From NCBI GenBank assembly GCA_021162745.1, contig JAGGYC010000032.1, positions 21,381 through 85,380 of the forward strand: DNA of 64,000 nt, in the 5' to 3' direction. The notes under the pieces were generated by a model, which searched no databases, was not told the origin of the DNA, and was given only the letters and a program-made list of their open reading frames with translations. Below are positions 40,174 through 49,131 of the stretch, piece after piece. Every line of letters begins with the position of its first letter. Positions within the stretch are counted from its first letter, which is position 1. A program made the translations under genes and the position numbers. This DNA is from Desulfuromonas sp. GTDB lineage: Bacteria > Desulfobacterota > Desulfuromonadia > Desulfuromonadales > Desulfuromonadaceae.

Positions 40174-40752
40174 TTGATTCTGATCGCAGGGCTGGGTAAT
40201 CCAGGTGACCGTTATGCTCAAACTCGTCACAATGTCGGGTTTATGGTTGTTGATCACCTCGCAGCTCGCCATCGTATCGCGCTAAAGAAAAAAGGTTATC
40301 AGGCACTCTATGGTGTTGGTCGTTACTGTGGCCAGGAAGTTCTGCTGCTCCAGCCGCAGACATTTATGAACCTAAGTGGTGCCAGTGTTGCCTCGGCATT
40401 TAAATCCCTCGATGTTCCATCGGGGGATTTAGTCGTGGTGCATGATGAGATTGATCTGCCATTTGGCGTCGTCCGTGTCAAAGTCGGCGGTGGTCACGGC
40501 GGCCATAACGGCTTGCGCAATATCGACCAAGCTATCGGCTGCCGAGATTATGTTCGAGTGCGTGTCGGTGTCGATCGTCCACCTGCAGGTGGTGACGTCG
40601 CGGCTTACGTGTTGCGGTCATTTTCATCGGCTGAAAAAAAAGAATTGGATACGGTGCTCATGTACGCCGCCGAAGTCGTTGAAGCTGTAATTGACCATGG
40701 CGTTCAACAGGCGATGTGTAATTTCAATGGGCGCAATGTTTTAAACCCATAA
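40174..40752 (+). CDS. pth: Peptidyl-tRNA hydrolase
   Basis: Pth releases peptides from stalled peptidyl-tRNA. The 192-residue enzyme has [21 protein letters not shown] with the catalytic His in [20 protein letters not shown] and [11 protein letters not shown]. The start is TTG 40174, placed by the GAGGAAG inside the rplY tail; no ATG is available nearby. The rplY-pth pair is widely conserved. Confidence 0.95.
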   Translation: MILIAGLGNPGDRYAQTRHNVGFMVVDHLAARHRIALKKKGYQALYGVGRYCGQEVLLLQPQTFMNLSGASVASAFKSLDVPSGDLVVVHDEIDLPFGVVRVKVGGGHGGHNGLRNIDQAIGCRDYVRVRVGVDRPPAGGDVAAYVLRSFSSAEKKELDTVLMYAAEVVEAVIDHGVQQAMCNFNGRNVLNP

Positions 40753-40780
40753 AAGAAACTTACGTAAAGGGAGATTGGCA

Positions 40781-42790
40781 ATGGCATATTTTGCCGTAAT
40801 TCTAGGGATAGTCGGCTTCGGTGCGGCTGTCATGCTGTACAACAAAGTTAAGCAACAGCCTGTAGGTAACGAAGTCATGGCAGAGATTGCGGATGCTATC
40901 CACGATGGCGCGATGACTTTTTTGCGTCGTGAGTATCGTGTTCTCGCCATCTTTGTTGCTGGTGTGTTCGTGTTGATCCTGGTGGGGATGGGTATTCAAA
41001 CTGCTCTGGCCTTTTTGGGTGGTGCTATTTGTTCCATGACTTGTGGTTTCATCGGTATGAAAGCAGCGACCCGTGCTAATGTGCGGACCACTGAAGCTGC
41101 ACGCCTCAATGGTCAGGGTAGCGCTCTGGAAGTCGCCTATAACGGTGGTGCCGTAATGGGTCTGGCTGTTGCCTCTCTTGGCCTGGTCGGTGTCGGTATT
41201 GCCTACATCGCCTTTGGTGGCGACCCTGAGACCGCTCGTTACATCAACGGTTTTGCCATGGGTGCTTCCTCTATCGCGCTGTTCGCTCGTGTTGGTGGTG
41301 GTATCTACACCAAGGCTGCTGACGTTGGTGCTGACCTGGTCGGTAAGGTTGAAGCGGGTATTCCTGAAGATGATCCACGTAATCCGGGTGTTATCGCGGA
41401 TAACGTCGGTGACTGTGTTGGCGATACCGCCGGCATGGGTGCTGATATCTTTGAATCCTATGTGGGTTCGATCATTGCGACCATCGCCATTGCTGCTGCT
41501 GCGAGTCCTGAGCTGTTGGCTCAGCTTGGTTCCGGTGAGGGTGTGCAGTCCGCAGCCATGGCACTGCCTTTGATTCTTGCCACCTTCGGCCTGTTGTTCT
41601 CTGCTGCCGGCATCTACTCCATGAAGCGTTTTCAGGATAAGGATCCTGCTGAAGCATTGCGTCTGACCACTTTTGTTGCTGCGGGTGGCTTCCTGGCCGC
41701 TTCCATGTTCATCGTTCTGATCATGGGTCTCAAGTTCGGTATCTTCCTGGCACTGGTTGGTGGTTCCCTGGCGGGTATCGCTATCGGTCTGATCACCGAG
41801 TATTACACCTCTGAAGCTCCGGTACGCCGTATCGCGGAAGCCAGTAAGACCGGCCCGGCCACCAACATTATCGCTGGTTTGGCAGTTGGTCTGGAAAGTA
41901 CTGCGGCTCCAGTTCTGATTATCTGTGTTGGCATCTTGACCGCCAACTACTTTGCCGGTCTGTACGGCATCGGTATTGCGGCAGTTGGTATGCTGGCAAC
42001 CGTTGGTGTCACCATGACCGTTGATGCTTATGGTCCTATCGCTGACAATGCCGGCGGTATCTCCGAGATGGCGGGGCTTGGTCCTGACGTTCGTGAGATC
42101 ACTGATGGTCTTGATGCCATCGGTAACACCACGGCTGCTGTTGGTAAAGGTTTTGCCATCGGTTCTGCTGCCCTGACTGCTCTGGCACTGTTCTCCGCTT
42201 ACGCGACAACAGTTGGCTTGGAAGCGATCAACCTCATCGAGCCTCGCGTCGTTGTCGGTCTGTTTATCGGTGGTGCACTGCCGTTCTTCATCGGCGCGCT
42301 GACCATGACCAGTGTTGGTAAAGCTGCCGGTCAGATGGTTGAAGAGATTCGCCGTCAGTTCCGTGAGATCCCCGGTCTGCTTGAAGGTAAAGAAGGTGTT
42401 AAGCCTGAGCCTCAGAAGTGTATCGATATCGCTGCCCAATCCGCTCTTAAAGAGATGGTTCTTCCCGGTGTAGTTGCTGTTGTTGCTCCTGTTCTGGTGG
42501 GCTTTGTCCTCGGTAAGGAATCTCTCGGTGGTATGCTCGCTGGTGCAACCCTGGCTGGTGTATTGCTGGCGCTGATGATGTCCAACGGTGGCGGTGCTTG
42601 GGATAATGCCAAGAAGTTCATCGAAACCGGTAAGATCGAAGGCGAGAAAAAGGGCGGCGATGCTCATACTGCCGCTGTTATCGGCGACACCGTAGGTGAC
42701 CCGTTCAAAGATACTTCTGGTCCGGCCATGAACATTCTCATCAAGTTGATGAGTGTTGTTTCTCTGGTTATCGCACCACTGCTCGCCTAG
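40781..42790 (+). CDS. hppA: Membrane-bound K+-dependent-type pyrophosphatase (ion pump)
   Basis: The 669-residue protein has about 16 membrane helices and couples pyrophosphate hydrolysis to cation pumping. The substrate site reads [20 protein letters not shown] followed by [18 protein letters not shown]. The segment [20 protein letters not shown] carries Ala where K+-independent enzymes carry Lys, so this belongs to the K+-stimulated class, which includes both Na+ and H+ pumps. Ion specificity is not decided here. ATG 40781 has AGGGAG eight bases upstream; TTG 40775 overlaps that spacer. A hairpin terminator follows. Confidence 0.93.
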   Translation: MAYFAVILGIVGFGAAVMLYNKVKQQPVGNEVMAEIADAIHDGAMTFLRREYRVLAIFVAGVFVLILVGMGIQTALAFLGGAICSMTCGFIGMKAATRANVRTTEAARLNGQGSALEVAYNGGAVMGLAVASLGLVGVGIAYIAFGGDPETARYINGFAMGASSIALFARVGGGIYTKAADVGADLVGKVEAGIPEDDPRNPGVIADNVGDCVGDTAGMGADIFESYVGSIIATIAIAAAASPELLAQLGSGEGVQSAAMALPLILATFGLLFSAAGIYSMKRFQDKDPAEALRLTTFVAAGGFLAASMFIVLIMGLKFGIFLALVGGSLAGIAIGLITEYYTSEAPVRRIAEASKTGPATNIIAGLAVGLESTAAPVLIICVGILTANYFAGLYGIGIAAVGMLATVGVTMTVDAYGPIADNAGGISEMAGLGPDVREITDGLDAIGNTTAAVGKGFAIGSAALTALALFSAYATTVGLEAINLIEPRVVVGLFIGGALPFFIGALTMTSVGKAAGQMVEEIRRQFREIPGLLEGKEGVKPEPQKCIDIAAQSALKEMVLPGVVAVVAPVLVGFVLGKESLGGMLAGATLAGVLLALMMSNGGGAWDNAKKFIETGKIEGEKKGGDAHTAAVIGDTVGDPFKDTSGPAMNILIKLMSVVSLVIAPLLA

Positions 42791-42817
42791 TATCAGTCGT
42801 TAGTATTACGTTAAGTG

Positions 42818-42848
42818 ATAGCCGGGACTTGCGTCCCGGCTATCGTTG
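42818..42848 (+). terminator. Intrinsic terminator after the pyrophosphatase gene
   Basis: A perfect 11-base stem ATAGCCGGGAC/GTCCCGGCTAT with loop TTGC is followed by CGTTGTTT. The T run is broken, so termination may be partial with ychF read through. Confidence 0.7.
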
Positions 42849-42862
42849 TTTGGAGAACCATT

Positions 42863-43957
42863 ATGGGATTCAAGTGTGGCATCGTCGGCCTGCCGAATGT
42901 TGGCAAGTCGACCATCTTTAATGCAATTACGTCAGCGGGCGCAGAATCGGCAAATTATCCATTTTGTACCATTGAGCCCAATGTCGGTATTGTTTCTGTC
43001 CCCGATAAGCGACTTGATGCGTTGGCTGAAATCGTTCAACCTCAACGCGTGTTGCCGACGGCGATGGAGTTTGTTGATATTGCCGGTCTGGTAAAAGGGG
43101 CGAGCAAGGGCGAAGGTCTCGGCAACCAGTTCCTCGGTCATATTCGCCAGGTCGATGCCATTGCCAACGTTGTTCGTTGTTTTGAAGATGATAATGTTGT
43201 CCATGTTGACGGTTCTGTTGATCCGTTGCGTGATATTGATGTGATTCAGACTGAACTCAACCTTGCTGATCTGGAGTCGGTTGAGAAACGTCATCTGCGT
43301 GTACAGAAACTGGCCAAGAGTGGCGACAAGACGGCTCAGGCGGAAGTGGTGGCGTTGGAGAAGTTGGATCAGTGTCTCAATGACGGCTCCCCCGCTCGTA
43401 GTGCCGATCTCAGTGCTGATGAGGTTGCCTTGATCTCTGATATGCATCTGATCACCATCAAGCCTGTCCTGTACGTGGCGAATGTTGCTGAAGATGATCT
43501 GGCTGGTGAACATGCCCATGTTGATAAGGTGCGCGAGTATGCAAAAAAGCAGGGCGCTGAGTTTGTCATCATCTGCGGTAAGATTGAATCGGAAATTGCC
43601 GAACTGGATGCCGATGAGAAAGCGGAATTTCTTCAGGAGATGGGACTGGAAGAATCGGGTCTTGATCGGATGATTCACGCTGGCTATCGTCTGCTTGGTT
43701 TGATCACTTATTTCACTGCTGGTGTCAAAGAGGTTCGGGCATGGACGGTGCGCGAGGATGCATCTGCACCTCAGGCTGCCGGAGTGATTCACACCGACTT
43801 TGAAAAGGGATTTATCCGCGCCGAAGTGATCGCTTATGACGATTTTATCAGTGCCCGAGGGGAAGGCGGTGCCAAAGAAAAAGGGCTGCTGCGTGTGGAA
43901 GGAAAAGACTATCAGGTTAAAGATGGCGACGTGATGCATTTCCGCTTCAATGTCTAA
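42863..43957 (+). CDS. ychF: Redox-regulated ATPase YchF (OBG family)
   Basis: YchF is an Obg-family P-loop protein that prefers ATP and binds ribosomes. The 364-residue sequence has [38 protein letters not shown], the variant G4 region [11 protein letters not shown] and a C-terminal TGS domain ([12 protein letters not shown]-like, [20 protein letters not shown]-type block). ATG 42863 follows TGGAGAA; the frame is open upstream from 42815 without support. Length matches the family. Confidence 0.95.
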   Translation: MGFKCGIVGLPNVGKSTIFNAITSAGAESANYPFCTIEPNVGIVSVPDKRLDALAEIVQPQRVLPTAMEFVDIAGLVKGASKGEGLGNQFLGHIRQVDAIANVVRCFEDDNVVHVDGSVDPLRDIDVIQTELNLADLESVEKRHLRVQKLAKSGDKTAQAEVVALEKLDQCLNDGSPARSADLSADEVALISDMHLITIKPVLYVANVAEDDLAGEHAHVDKVREYAKKQGAEFVIICGKIESEIAELDADEKAEFLQEMGLEESGLDRMIHAGYRLLGLITYFTAGVKEVRAWTVREDASAPQAAGVIHTDFEKGFIRAEVIAYDDFISARGEGGAKEKGLLRVEGKDYQVKDGDVMHFRFNV

Positions 43958-43987
43958 GCGGCAAAATAACATCGAGAAATAAAGGGA

Positions 43988-44016
43988 TAGACATTGAGTT
44001 CGCACTGTGCTAAATA
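43988..44016 (+). promoter_or_regulatory. Candidate promoter of the rpsF operon
   Basis: TAGACA (43988-43993), a 17-base spacer and TAAATA (44011-44016) would start a leader of about 83 bases before rpsF. Confidence 0.5.
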
Positions 44017-44032
44017 TCCCCATTCTGCAAGT

Positions 44033-44098
44033 CGGGCATTTAAGGTGAGTGCCCGCTCCTTGTTCCGGGGAAGACCGGGGCTACTATCCATGAGGAGG
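44033..44098 (+). promoter_or_regulatory. Structured rpsF leader, possible S6:S18 autoregulatory element
   Basis: The leader contains a hairpin CGGGCA/TGCCCG (44033-44055) and a second one CCGG/CCGG (44065-44078) just before the ribosome site TGAGGAGG. Many bacteria regulate rpsF-rpsR through an S6:S18-binding leader. The match to that motif is suggested by position and hairpins only. Confidence 0.35.
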
Positions 44099-44105
44099 TT
44101 TACGC

Positions 44106-44456
44106 ATGCGTACCTATGAAACAATTTTCATTGTCAATCCTCAGATTGTTGGCGATGAGTACACCGCAGTTGTTGATAAATTTAAAGGTGTATTGACTGA
44201 TCAAGACGCTGAGATTCTTAAAGTCGATGAGTGGGGCACCAAGCGCCTTGCCTATCCTGTTAAGAAGCACGAACAAGGCACATACGTTCTGGTTAACTTT
44301 AATGCCGAGAATGTTGTCATCAAGGAATTCGAACGTCGGATGCGTTTGGATGATGCCATTATCAAGTTTCAAACACTGATTCTTGAAAATGGTTTTAAAG
44401 CTCCTGCTGAACCTGAAGAAGTTGTTGAAGAAACTTCTGAAGAAGACGCAGAGTAA
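44106..44456 (+). CDS. rpsF: 30S ribosomal protein S6
   Basis: S6 binds 16S rRNA with S18 in the platform. The 116-residue protein has RTYETIFIVNPQI, EWGTKRLAYPVKKHEQGTYV and an acidic tail (EPEEVVEETSEEDAE). TGAGGAGG is seven bases upstream of ATG. It opens the rpsF-rpsR-DUF2232-rplI-dnaB operon. Confidence 0.96.
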   Translation: MRTYETIFIVNPQIVGDEYTAVVDKFKGVLTDQDAEILKVDEWGTKRLAYPVKKHEQGTYVLVNFNAENVVIKEFERRMRLDDAIIKFQTLILENGFKAPAEPEEVVEETSEEDAE

Positions 44457-44489
44457 ACTTAACGACACATTCTGAGAGGATTTAAGACT

Positions 44490-44747
44490 ATGGCATTTCA
44501 AAAAAAAGGGGCTCCTCGTCGTCGTTTCGGTCGTCGTAAAGGTTGCCGTTTCTGTGCTGATAATACCCTGGCTATTGATTACAAAGAGGTTCGTACCCTG
44601 CGCTATTTCATCTCTGAGCGTGGTAAAATTGTTCCTCGTCGTATTTCAGGTAACTGCGCGACCCATCAGCGCAAGGTAACTGAGGCGATCAAGCGCGCAC
44701 GTAATATTGCTCTGTTGTCATTCACATCAAACCGGACGGTCGATTAA
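44490..44747 (+). CDS. rpsR: 30S ribosomal protein S18
   Basis: S18 is the S6 partner in the small subunit platform. The 85-residue basic protein has a CRFC pair near residue 20 ([16 protein letters not shown]) and the core [27 protein letters not shown] precedes the ATG. Its TAA abuts the TTG of the next gene with no gap. Confidence 0.96.
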   Translation: MAFQKKGAPRRRFGRRKGCRFCADNTLAIDYKEVRTLRYFISERGKIVPRRISGNCATHQRKVTEAIKRARNIALLSFTSNRTVD

Positions 44748-45710
44748 TTGGCAATTAATTTTGCTGTGCAAGAAAAACCCGGTCTTATGCCAGCGCTTGT
44801 CGCTGTCTTACTCGGGTGTGGCATTACCAGTGCTATGTTGTTATCCGCAGCAGCGATGGGACCCCTGGCAGCTATTGTTAACCTGTTCCTGGCGTTTCCC
44901 TTAGCTTATGTGGGGATGAGACATGGTTTGGTTGCTGCACTGAGTGGCCTGTTGCTGGTGACGCTGATTCAGTTGCAAATTGCCGGCAGTGTTTCCGGCT
45001 TCGGTTATCTGTTGCAGTTTGGTGCTGCGTCAGTATTATTGCCGATGTTGTTGCGTAACGGTGTAGCTTGGTTTCGCAGCGTTGTGATCTGCTTGCTGCT
45101 CACTGCTGTCCTGGTAACCGCAGGAGGTGTGGGTTATGCCCATCGGCATCAGACAACAACTCCAGAGATTGTTGCCACCTATATTGACGGTGAAGTTGCT
45201 GCAGCTCGGCAGGTGTATGAGCAGGCAGATTTACCTGAAGAGCAGTTGCAAAATCTGTTTTCAGTTCTTGATACAACGGCACTGTTCTTTCACCAGGCGT
45301 ATGTTGGCTTAGCTCTGACGGCATTTGGTGTGTTGCTGGTGATGACGGTGGCAATGCTAAAGATTGCCCCGCAACGCAATTATTCGGTCCCCGGTGAATT
45401 GTTTCACCATCTTAAGGTGCCGGAAGGGCTGGTCTGGTTGTTGATTGTCGCCGGTTTTTCGCTGCTGCTCAATCACCAATTGGCACAACAGGTCGCATTG
45501 AACGTGTTGACGGTATTGTTGCCGCTGTATTTCTTGCAAGGCGTTGCCATAATCACTTTTTTCTTTAAGAAAAAAGCGTTTTCGACTCTTTCACGGGTGT
45601 TCGGTTATTTACTGATTCTCGTGATAAATCCTTTGCCCTTATTGGTTATGGCCATTGGGGTGTTTGATATGTGGTTCGATTTTCGAAAACCACGTGTAAA
45701 AACAACGTAG
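44748..45710 (+). CDS. DUF2232 multi-pass membrane protein (YybS-like)
   Basis: The 320-residue protein has about eight membrane helices (for example SAMLLSAAAMGPLAAIVNLF and WLLIVAGFSLLLNHQLA) and belongs to the DUF2232 family that often sits between rpsR and rplI. Function is unknown. It starts with TTG 44748 immediately after the rpsR stop, and the frame before it belongs to rpsR. Embedding between ribosomal genes implies constitutive expression with growth. Confidence 0.8.
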   Translation: MAINFAVQEKPGLMPALVAVLLGCGITSAMLLSAAAMGPLAAIVNLFLAFPLAYVGMRHGLVAALSGLLLVTLIQLQIAGSVSGFGYLLQFGAASVLLPMLLRNGVAWFRSVVICLLLTAVLVTAGGVGYAHRHQTTTPEIVATYIDGEVAAARQVYEQADLPEEQLQNLFSVLDTTALFFHQAYVGLALTAFGVLLVMTVAMLKIAPQRNYSVPGELFHHLKVPEGLVWLLIVAGFSLLLNHQLAQQVALNVLTVLLPLYFLQGVAIITFFFKKKAFSTLSRVFGYLLILVINPLPLLVMAIGVFDMWFDFRKPRVKTT

Positions 45711-45730
45711 ATCCTTTGAGGAGGAGAACG

Positions 45731-46177
45731 ATGGAAATTATTTTGACTGAAAGTATTGATAGGCTGGGTGAAATCGGCGAAATGGTTAACGTTAAACCCG
45801 GTTTTGCTCGTAACTATCTGTTGCCTAAGGGCTTCGCTGTTGTTGCAAATCAACGCAACGTCAAAGAGTTTGAGCACCAAAAGCGACAACTCGAGCGTAA
45901 GGCTCTCAAAGTGTCCAAAGGCTCCGAGGCGATGAAAACCAAGATCGAAGCTGTATCTTGTGTCTTTGCTCTTCGTGCCGGCGACGATGGCAAGCTGTTT
46001 GGTTCTGTTACTTCAGCTGACATCTGTGCCAAGCTTGCTGAAGCTGAGATCGAAATTGATCGCAAAAAGATTCAGCTCGATGAGCCGATCAAGTCTCTTG
46101 GCGAGCAGGCTGTAGCTGTTAAGCTTCCTGCTGGTGTGATTGCTGAAATCAAGGTTTCAGTTGTTGCAGCTGAGTAG
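45731..46177 (+). CDS. rplI: 50S ribosomal protein L9
   Basis: L9 binds 23S rRNA and reaches the L1 stalk. The 148-residue protein has the N-domain EIILTESIDRLGEIGEMVNV, PGFARNYLLPKGFAV, the long connecting helix and the C-domain GSVTSADICAKLAEAEIEID. GAGGAGAACG directly precedes ATG 45731; the upstream open frame overlaps the DUF2232 gene and is not used. Confidence 0.96.
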   Translation: MEIILTESIDRLGEIGEMVNVKPGFARNYLLPKGFAVVANQRNVKEFEHQKRQLERKALKVSKGSEAMKTKIEAVSCVFALRAGDDGKLFGSVTSADICAKLAEAEIEIDRKKIQLDEPIKSLGEQAVAVKLPAGVIAEIKVSVVAAE

Positions 46178-46186
46178 GTTTATCTG

Positions 46187-46217
46187 TTTCGCAGCGGTAC
46201 TTGGTGCCGCTGCGAAA
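46187..46217 (+). other. 14-bp hairpin between rplI and dnaB
   Basis: TTTCGCAGCGGTAC pairs with GTGCCGCTGCGAAA (one G:U) around TTG. It lacks a following T run, so it is more likely an RNA processing or attenuation hairpin than a terminator. It ends 13 bases before the dnaB start. Confidence 0.6.
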
Positions 46218-46230
46218 TCAGGTTTTCACC

Positions 46231-47601
46231 ATGTCTGAGTCTCGCGGCCACCGTTTACCCCCCCAGAACCTCGAAGCCGAAATGTCGGTTCTTGGCGGTA
46301 TCTTACTAGAGAATGATGCGCTGAATAAAGCGCTGGAACTACTCGTCCCGGATGACTTTTATCGAGAAAGTCATCGTCAGATTTTCCTTGCCCTTATTGC
46401 TCTGTCTGAGCGAAATGAACCTGCCGACCTTGTTACCTTGACGGCTGAATTGAAGCAGCAGGATCAATTGGATGCTGTTGGCGGCAGTGCATACCTGGCG
46501 ACCCTCGTCGACTATGTTCCGACGGCGGCCAACATCACCTACTATGCAAAACTGATGAAGGAAAAATCGGTCGCGCGTCATATGATCAGTGTTGCAACCG
46601 AGATCGCCAGTCGCGGTTATGATGGTAAGGAGATGGACAAGACTCTCGATTGGGCCGAGAAGTCTATTTTTGAAATTTCGAACATGAAGGTTCGCCCTTC
46701 TTATTTCTCCACCAAGGAGATTATGAAGGATACCTTCAAGGCGATCGAAAAACTTTATGAACGCAAAGAACTGATTACGGGTGTTCCTACCGGTTTTACC
46801 AAGCTGGATGAAATGACTGCAGGCTTACAGCCGGGTGATTTTATCGTTGTTGCGGGTCGTCCTTCCATGGGTAAAACCGCTTTTAGTGTTAACATTGTCG
46901 AAAATGCAGCAATGCATAATGAAAAGCCTGTTTCAGCCCTTATTTTTTCTCTGGAGATGAGTAAAGAACAGTTGGTGCAACGGATGTTGTGCTCGGTCTC
47001 CAAGGTCGATGCCAAGCGATTGAGAACCGGGGATTTGGGTGAGTCTGATTGGCCCAAGTTGACCAATGGAGCAGGGCTGTTATCCGAAGCTAAAATCTTC
47101 ATTGATGATACTCCAGCGATTTCGGTATTAGAGCTGCGCTCCAAGGCGCGTCGCCTCAAGGCGGAACATGACTTGGGTCTGATCGTTGTTGATTACATAC
47201 AACTGATGCAGGGGAATAATCCTGAAAGTCGTCAGCAGGAGATCTCGGAGATCTCTCGATCCTTGAAGGCATTAGCGAAGGAATTGAGTGTTCCTGTCGT
47301 TGCTTTATCGCAGTTGAACCGATCACTGGAAAGTCGTACAGATAAGCGTCCGCTGATGTCTGATTTGCGTGAATCCGGTGCGATTGAGCAGGACGCGGAC
47401 GTGATCATGTTTGTCTATCGCGAATCCGTTTATTGTGAAGCGTGTCGTCGTCGTGATGGCAGCTGTGACAAGGATCATGAACAAGATGCGGAAATCATTA
47501 TCGGCAAGCAGCGTAATGGACCGATCGGCGCGGTGCATATGACGTTTCGTGGTCAGTTTACCCGTTTTGAAAATCAGTCCAACCGAAAAGACGGTTTTTA
47601 A
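46231..47601 (+). CDS. dnaB: Replicative DNA helicase DnaB
   Basis: DnaB is the hexameric 5'-3' helicase at the fork. The 456-residue protein has the N-terminal domain (LPPQNLEAEMSVLGGILLEN), linker, and RecA-like domain with Walker A AGRPSMGKTAFSVNI, IVVDYIQLM and SDLRESGAIEQDADVIMF. A small cysteine cluster (CEACRRRDGSC) lies near residue 413 in the C-terminal domain, an insertion also known in some DnaB proteins. No intein is present. The in-frame start at 46201 is inside the hairpin and is rejected. Confidence 0.95.
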   Translation: MSESRGHRLPPQNLEAEMSVLGGILLENDALNKALELLVPDDFYRESHRQIFLALIALSERNEPADLVTLTAELKQQDQLDAVGGSAYLATLVDYVPTAANITYYAKLMKEKSVARHMISVATEIASRGYDGKEMDKTLDWAEKSIFEISNMKVRPSYFSTKEIMKDTFKAIEKLYERKELITGVPTGFTKLDEMTAGLQPGDFIVVAGRPSMGKTAFSVNIVENAAMHNEKPVSALIFSLEMSKEQLVQRMLCSVSKVDAKRLRTGDLGESDWPKLTNGAGLLSEAKIFIDDTPAISVLELRSKARRLKAEHDLGLIVVDYIQLMQGNNPESRQQEISEISRSLKALAKELSVPVVALSQLNRSLESRTDKRPLMSDLRESGAIEQDADVIMFVYRESVYCEACRRRDGSCDKDHEQDAEIIIGKQRNGPIGAVHMTFRGQFTRFENQSNRKDGF

Positions 47602-47604
47602 CAA

Positions 47605-47636
47605 AGCCCTGCGATTGTTGTCGCAGGGCTTTTTTG
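47605..47636 (+). terminator. Intrinsic terminator after dnaB
   Basis: A perfect 10-base stem AGCCCTGCGA/TCGCAGGGCT around TTGTTG is followed by six T. It separates dnaB from the convergent ntrC gene. Confidence 0.93.
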
Positions 47637-47655
47637 TCGTTAATAGATCCGATTT

Positions 47656-49098
47656 TCATTCCCCACCATTTTTTTCCACAACAATGCCAAGTGTCTGCAT
47701 TTTTTTACGTAGAGTATTGCGATTTATGCCCAGGATCTCTGCTGCCCGTACCTGATTGCCGCGGGTTTTATCGAGTGTGATGCGTATCAGTGGACGCTCC
47801 ATTTGATGAAGGACCATCTCGTACAGGTCGTTGATCTCGACAATATCTTTTTTTGCCAGGGAACCGCGTAGTTTGGTTTCAATCAAGGCTTCGAGGGAGC
47901 CGTTTTCTTCGCCTGCGGATGCGTTATCAAGCAGCTGTGGAAAATCACTGGTTCGCAACACTTGTCCCTGGCTGAGCAGGCAGGCACGCTGGATCGTATT
48001 TTCCAGCTCGCGGATATTGCCCGGCCACGAATTTTGTACCAACAGTTCCATCCCTTTATCACTGCAACTTCCAACTTCGGAGCCAAACTCATCGTTCGCC
48101 TTACGGATAAAGAAATCAACGAGCAGCGGGATGTCTTCCGCACGATCGCGCAACGCTGGCAGGGCAATGGGCAGCACGTTGAGTCGGTAATAGAGGTCTT
48201 CGCGAAAGAGTTTTTCGTCAACACTTTTTTCAAGATCTTGATTTGTGGCGGCGACAATACGGACATCGATATCAATGGATTGATTGCCGCCGGTGCGGGT
48301 AATCTCTTTTTCCTGAATGACCCTGAGCAGTTTGGCTTGCAGTTCAAGGGGCATGTCGCCGATCTCGTCGAGGAAAATTGTCCCACCGTTGGCCTGCTCG
48401 AATTTGCCGATTTTACGTTCTGTCGCGCCGGTGAACGCTCCTTTTTCAAAACCGAAGAGTTCACTTTCCAGCAGTTCATGCGGAATCGCCGCACAGTTCA
48501 GGGCGATAAATGGCTGGCCAACACGCTTGCTGTTAAAGTGGACGGCGCGGGCGATCAGCTCTTTGCCTGTTCCCGATTCGCCGGTAATCAGCACGGTAAT
48601 GTCTGACGCAGAAACCTTACCCAGCAGTTTGTAGACTTCCTGCATGGGCTGGCTGTTGCCGATGATGTTGCGCTCTGATTTGTTTTGATCTTTAATGGCG
48701 GTCTTTAAGCGCAAAACTTCGGCGTGGGTGTTGGCAATCTTTTGTGCTTTGAGGATGATCCCATCGAGCGCATCAAGGTCAAACGGTTTGGTGATGTAGT
48801 CGTATGCTCCCCGTTTCATCGCTTCGACGGCATTTTTCATTGAGGACTCGGCGGTCATCATAATGACAGATAGACCCGGGTGGGTTGTCTGAAGTTCGTC
48901 GAGGAGATCCAGGCCTGAAATGTCCGGCATTTTGATATCAATAAGGGCCAGATCATAGTTGTTTTCTTTGAGGAGTTTCTTTGCGCTGCTGCCGCAATTC
49001 GCCAGATCGACTTTAAGCCCTTGACGAGTAAGAGCCTTAGATAGGACCCAGCGGATACTTTCTTCGTCGTCAACAACGAGAACTTGGTTCAGAGGCAT
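47656..49098 (-). CDS. ntrC: NtrC-type sigma-54-dependent response regulator
   Basis: The 480-residue protein has a receiver domain (VLVVDDEESIRWVLSKAL, phosphorylated Asp in ALIDIKMPD), a sigma-54 AAA+ domain with Walker A GESGTGKELIARA and the GAFTGA loop in EKGAFTGATERK, and a Fis-type HTH at the end (NQVRAAEILGINRNTLRKKM). In this operon with ntrB and dusB it most likely controls nitrogen-assimilation genes from enhancer sites. The upstream kinase gene ends 33 bases away. Confidence 0.9.
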   Translation of the reverse strand: MPLNQVLVVDDEESIRWVLSKALTRQGLKVDLANCGSSAKKLLKENNYDLALIDIKMPDISGLDLLDELQTTHPGLSVIMMTAESSMKNAVEAMKRGAYDYITKPFDLDALDGIILKAQKIANTHAEVLRLKTAIKDQNKSERNIIGNSQPMQEVYKLLGKVSASDITVLITGESGTGKELIARAVHFNSKRVGQPFIALNCAAIPHELLESELFGFEKGAFTGATERKIGKFEQANGGTIFLDEIGDMPLELQAKLLRVIQEKEITRTGGNQSIDIDVRIVAATNQDLEKSVDEKLFREDLYYRLNVLPIALPALRDRAEDIPLLVDFFIRKANDEFGSEVGSCSDKGMELLVQNSWPGNIRELENTIQRACLLSQGQVLRTSDFPQLLDNASAGEENGSLEALIETKLRGSLAKKDIVEINDLYEMVLHQMERPLIRITLDKTRGNQVRAAEILGINRNTLRKKMQTLGIVVEKNGGE

Positions 49099-49131
49099 GG
49101 TTTTGCTCCATGATTATCGAGAATTTTTTTC

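Noticed and set aside
40802-42667. A 621-codon open frame antisense to the pyrophosphatase gene
   Set aside because: It mirrors the codon pattern of a real, highly biased gene, and its product is a low-complexity Thr/Asn/Gln/Arg string with no family features.
42932-44023. A 363-codon frame antisense to ychF
   Set aside because: It is a shadow of ychF; the ychF protein is complete and conserved.
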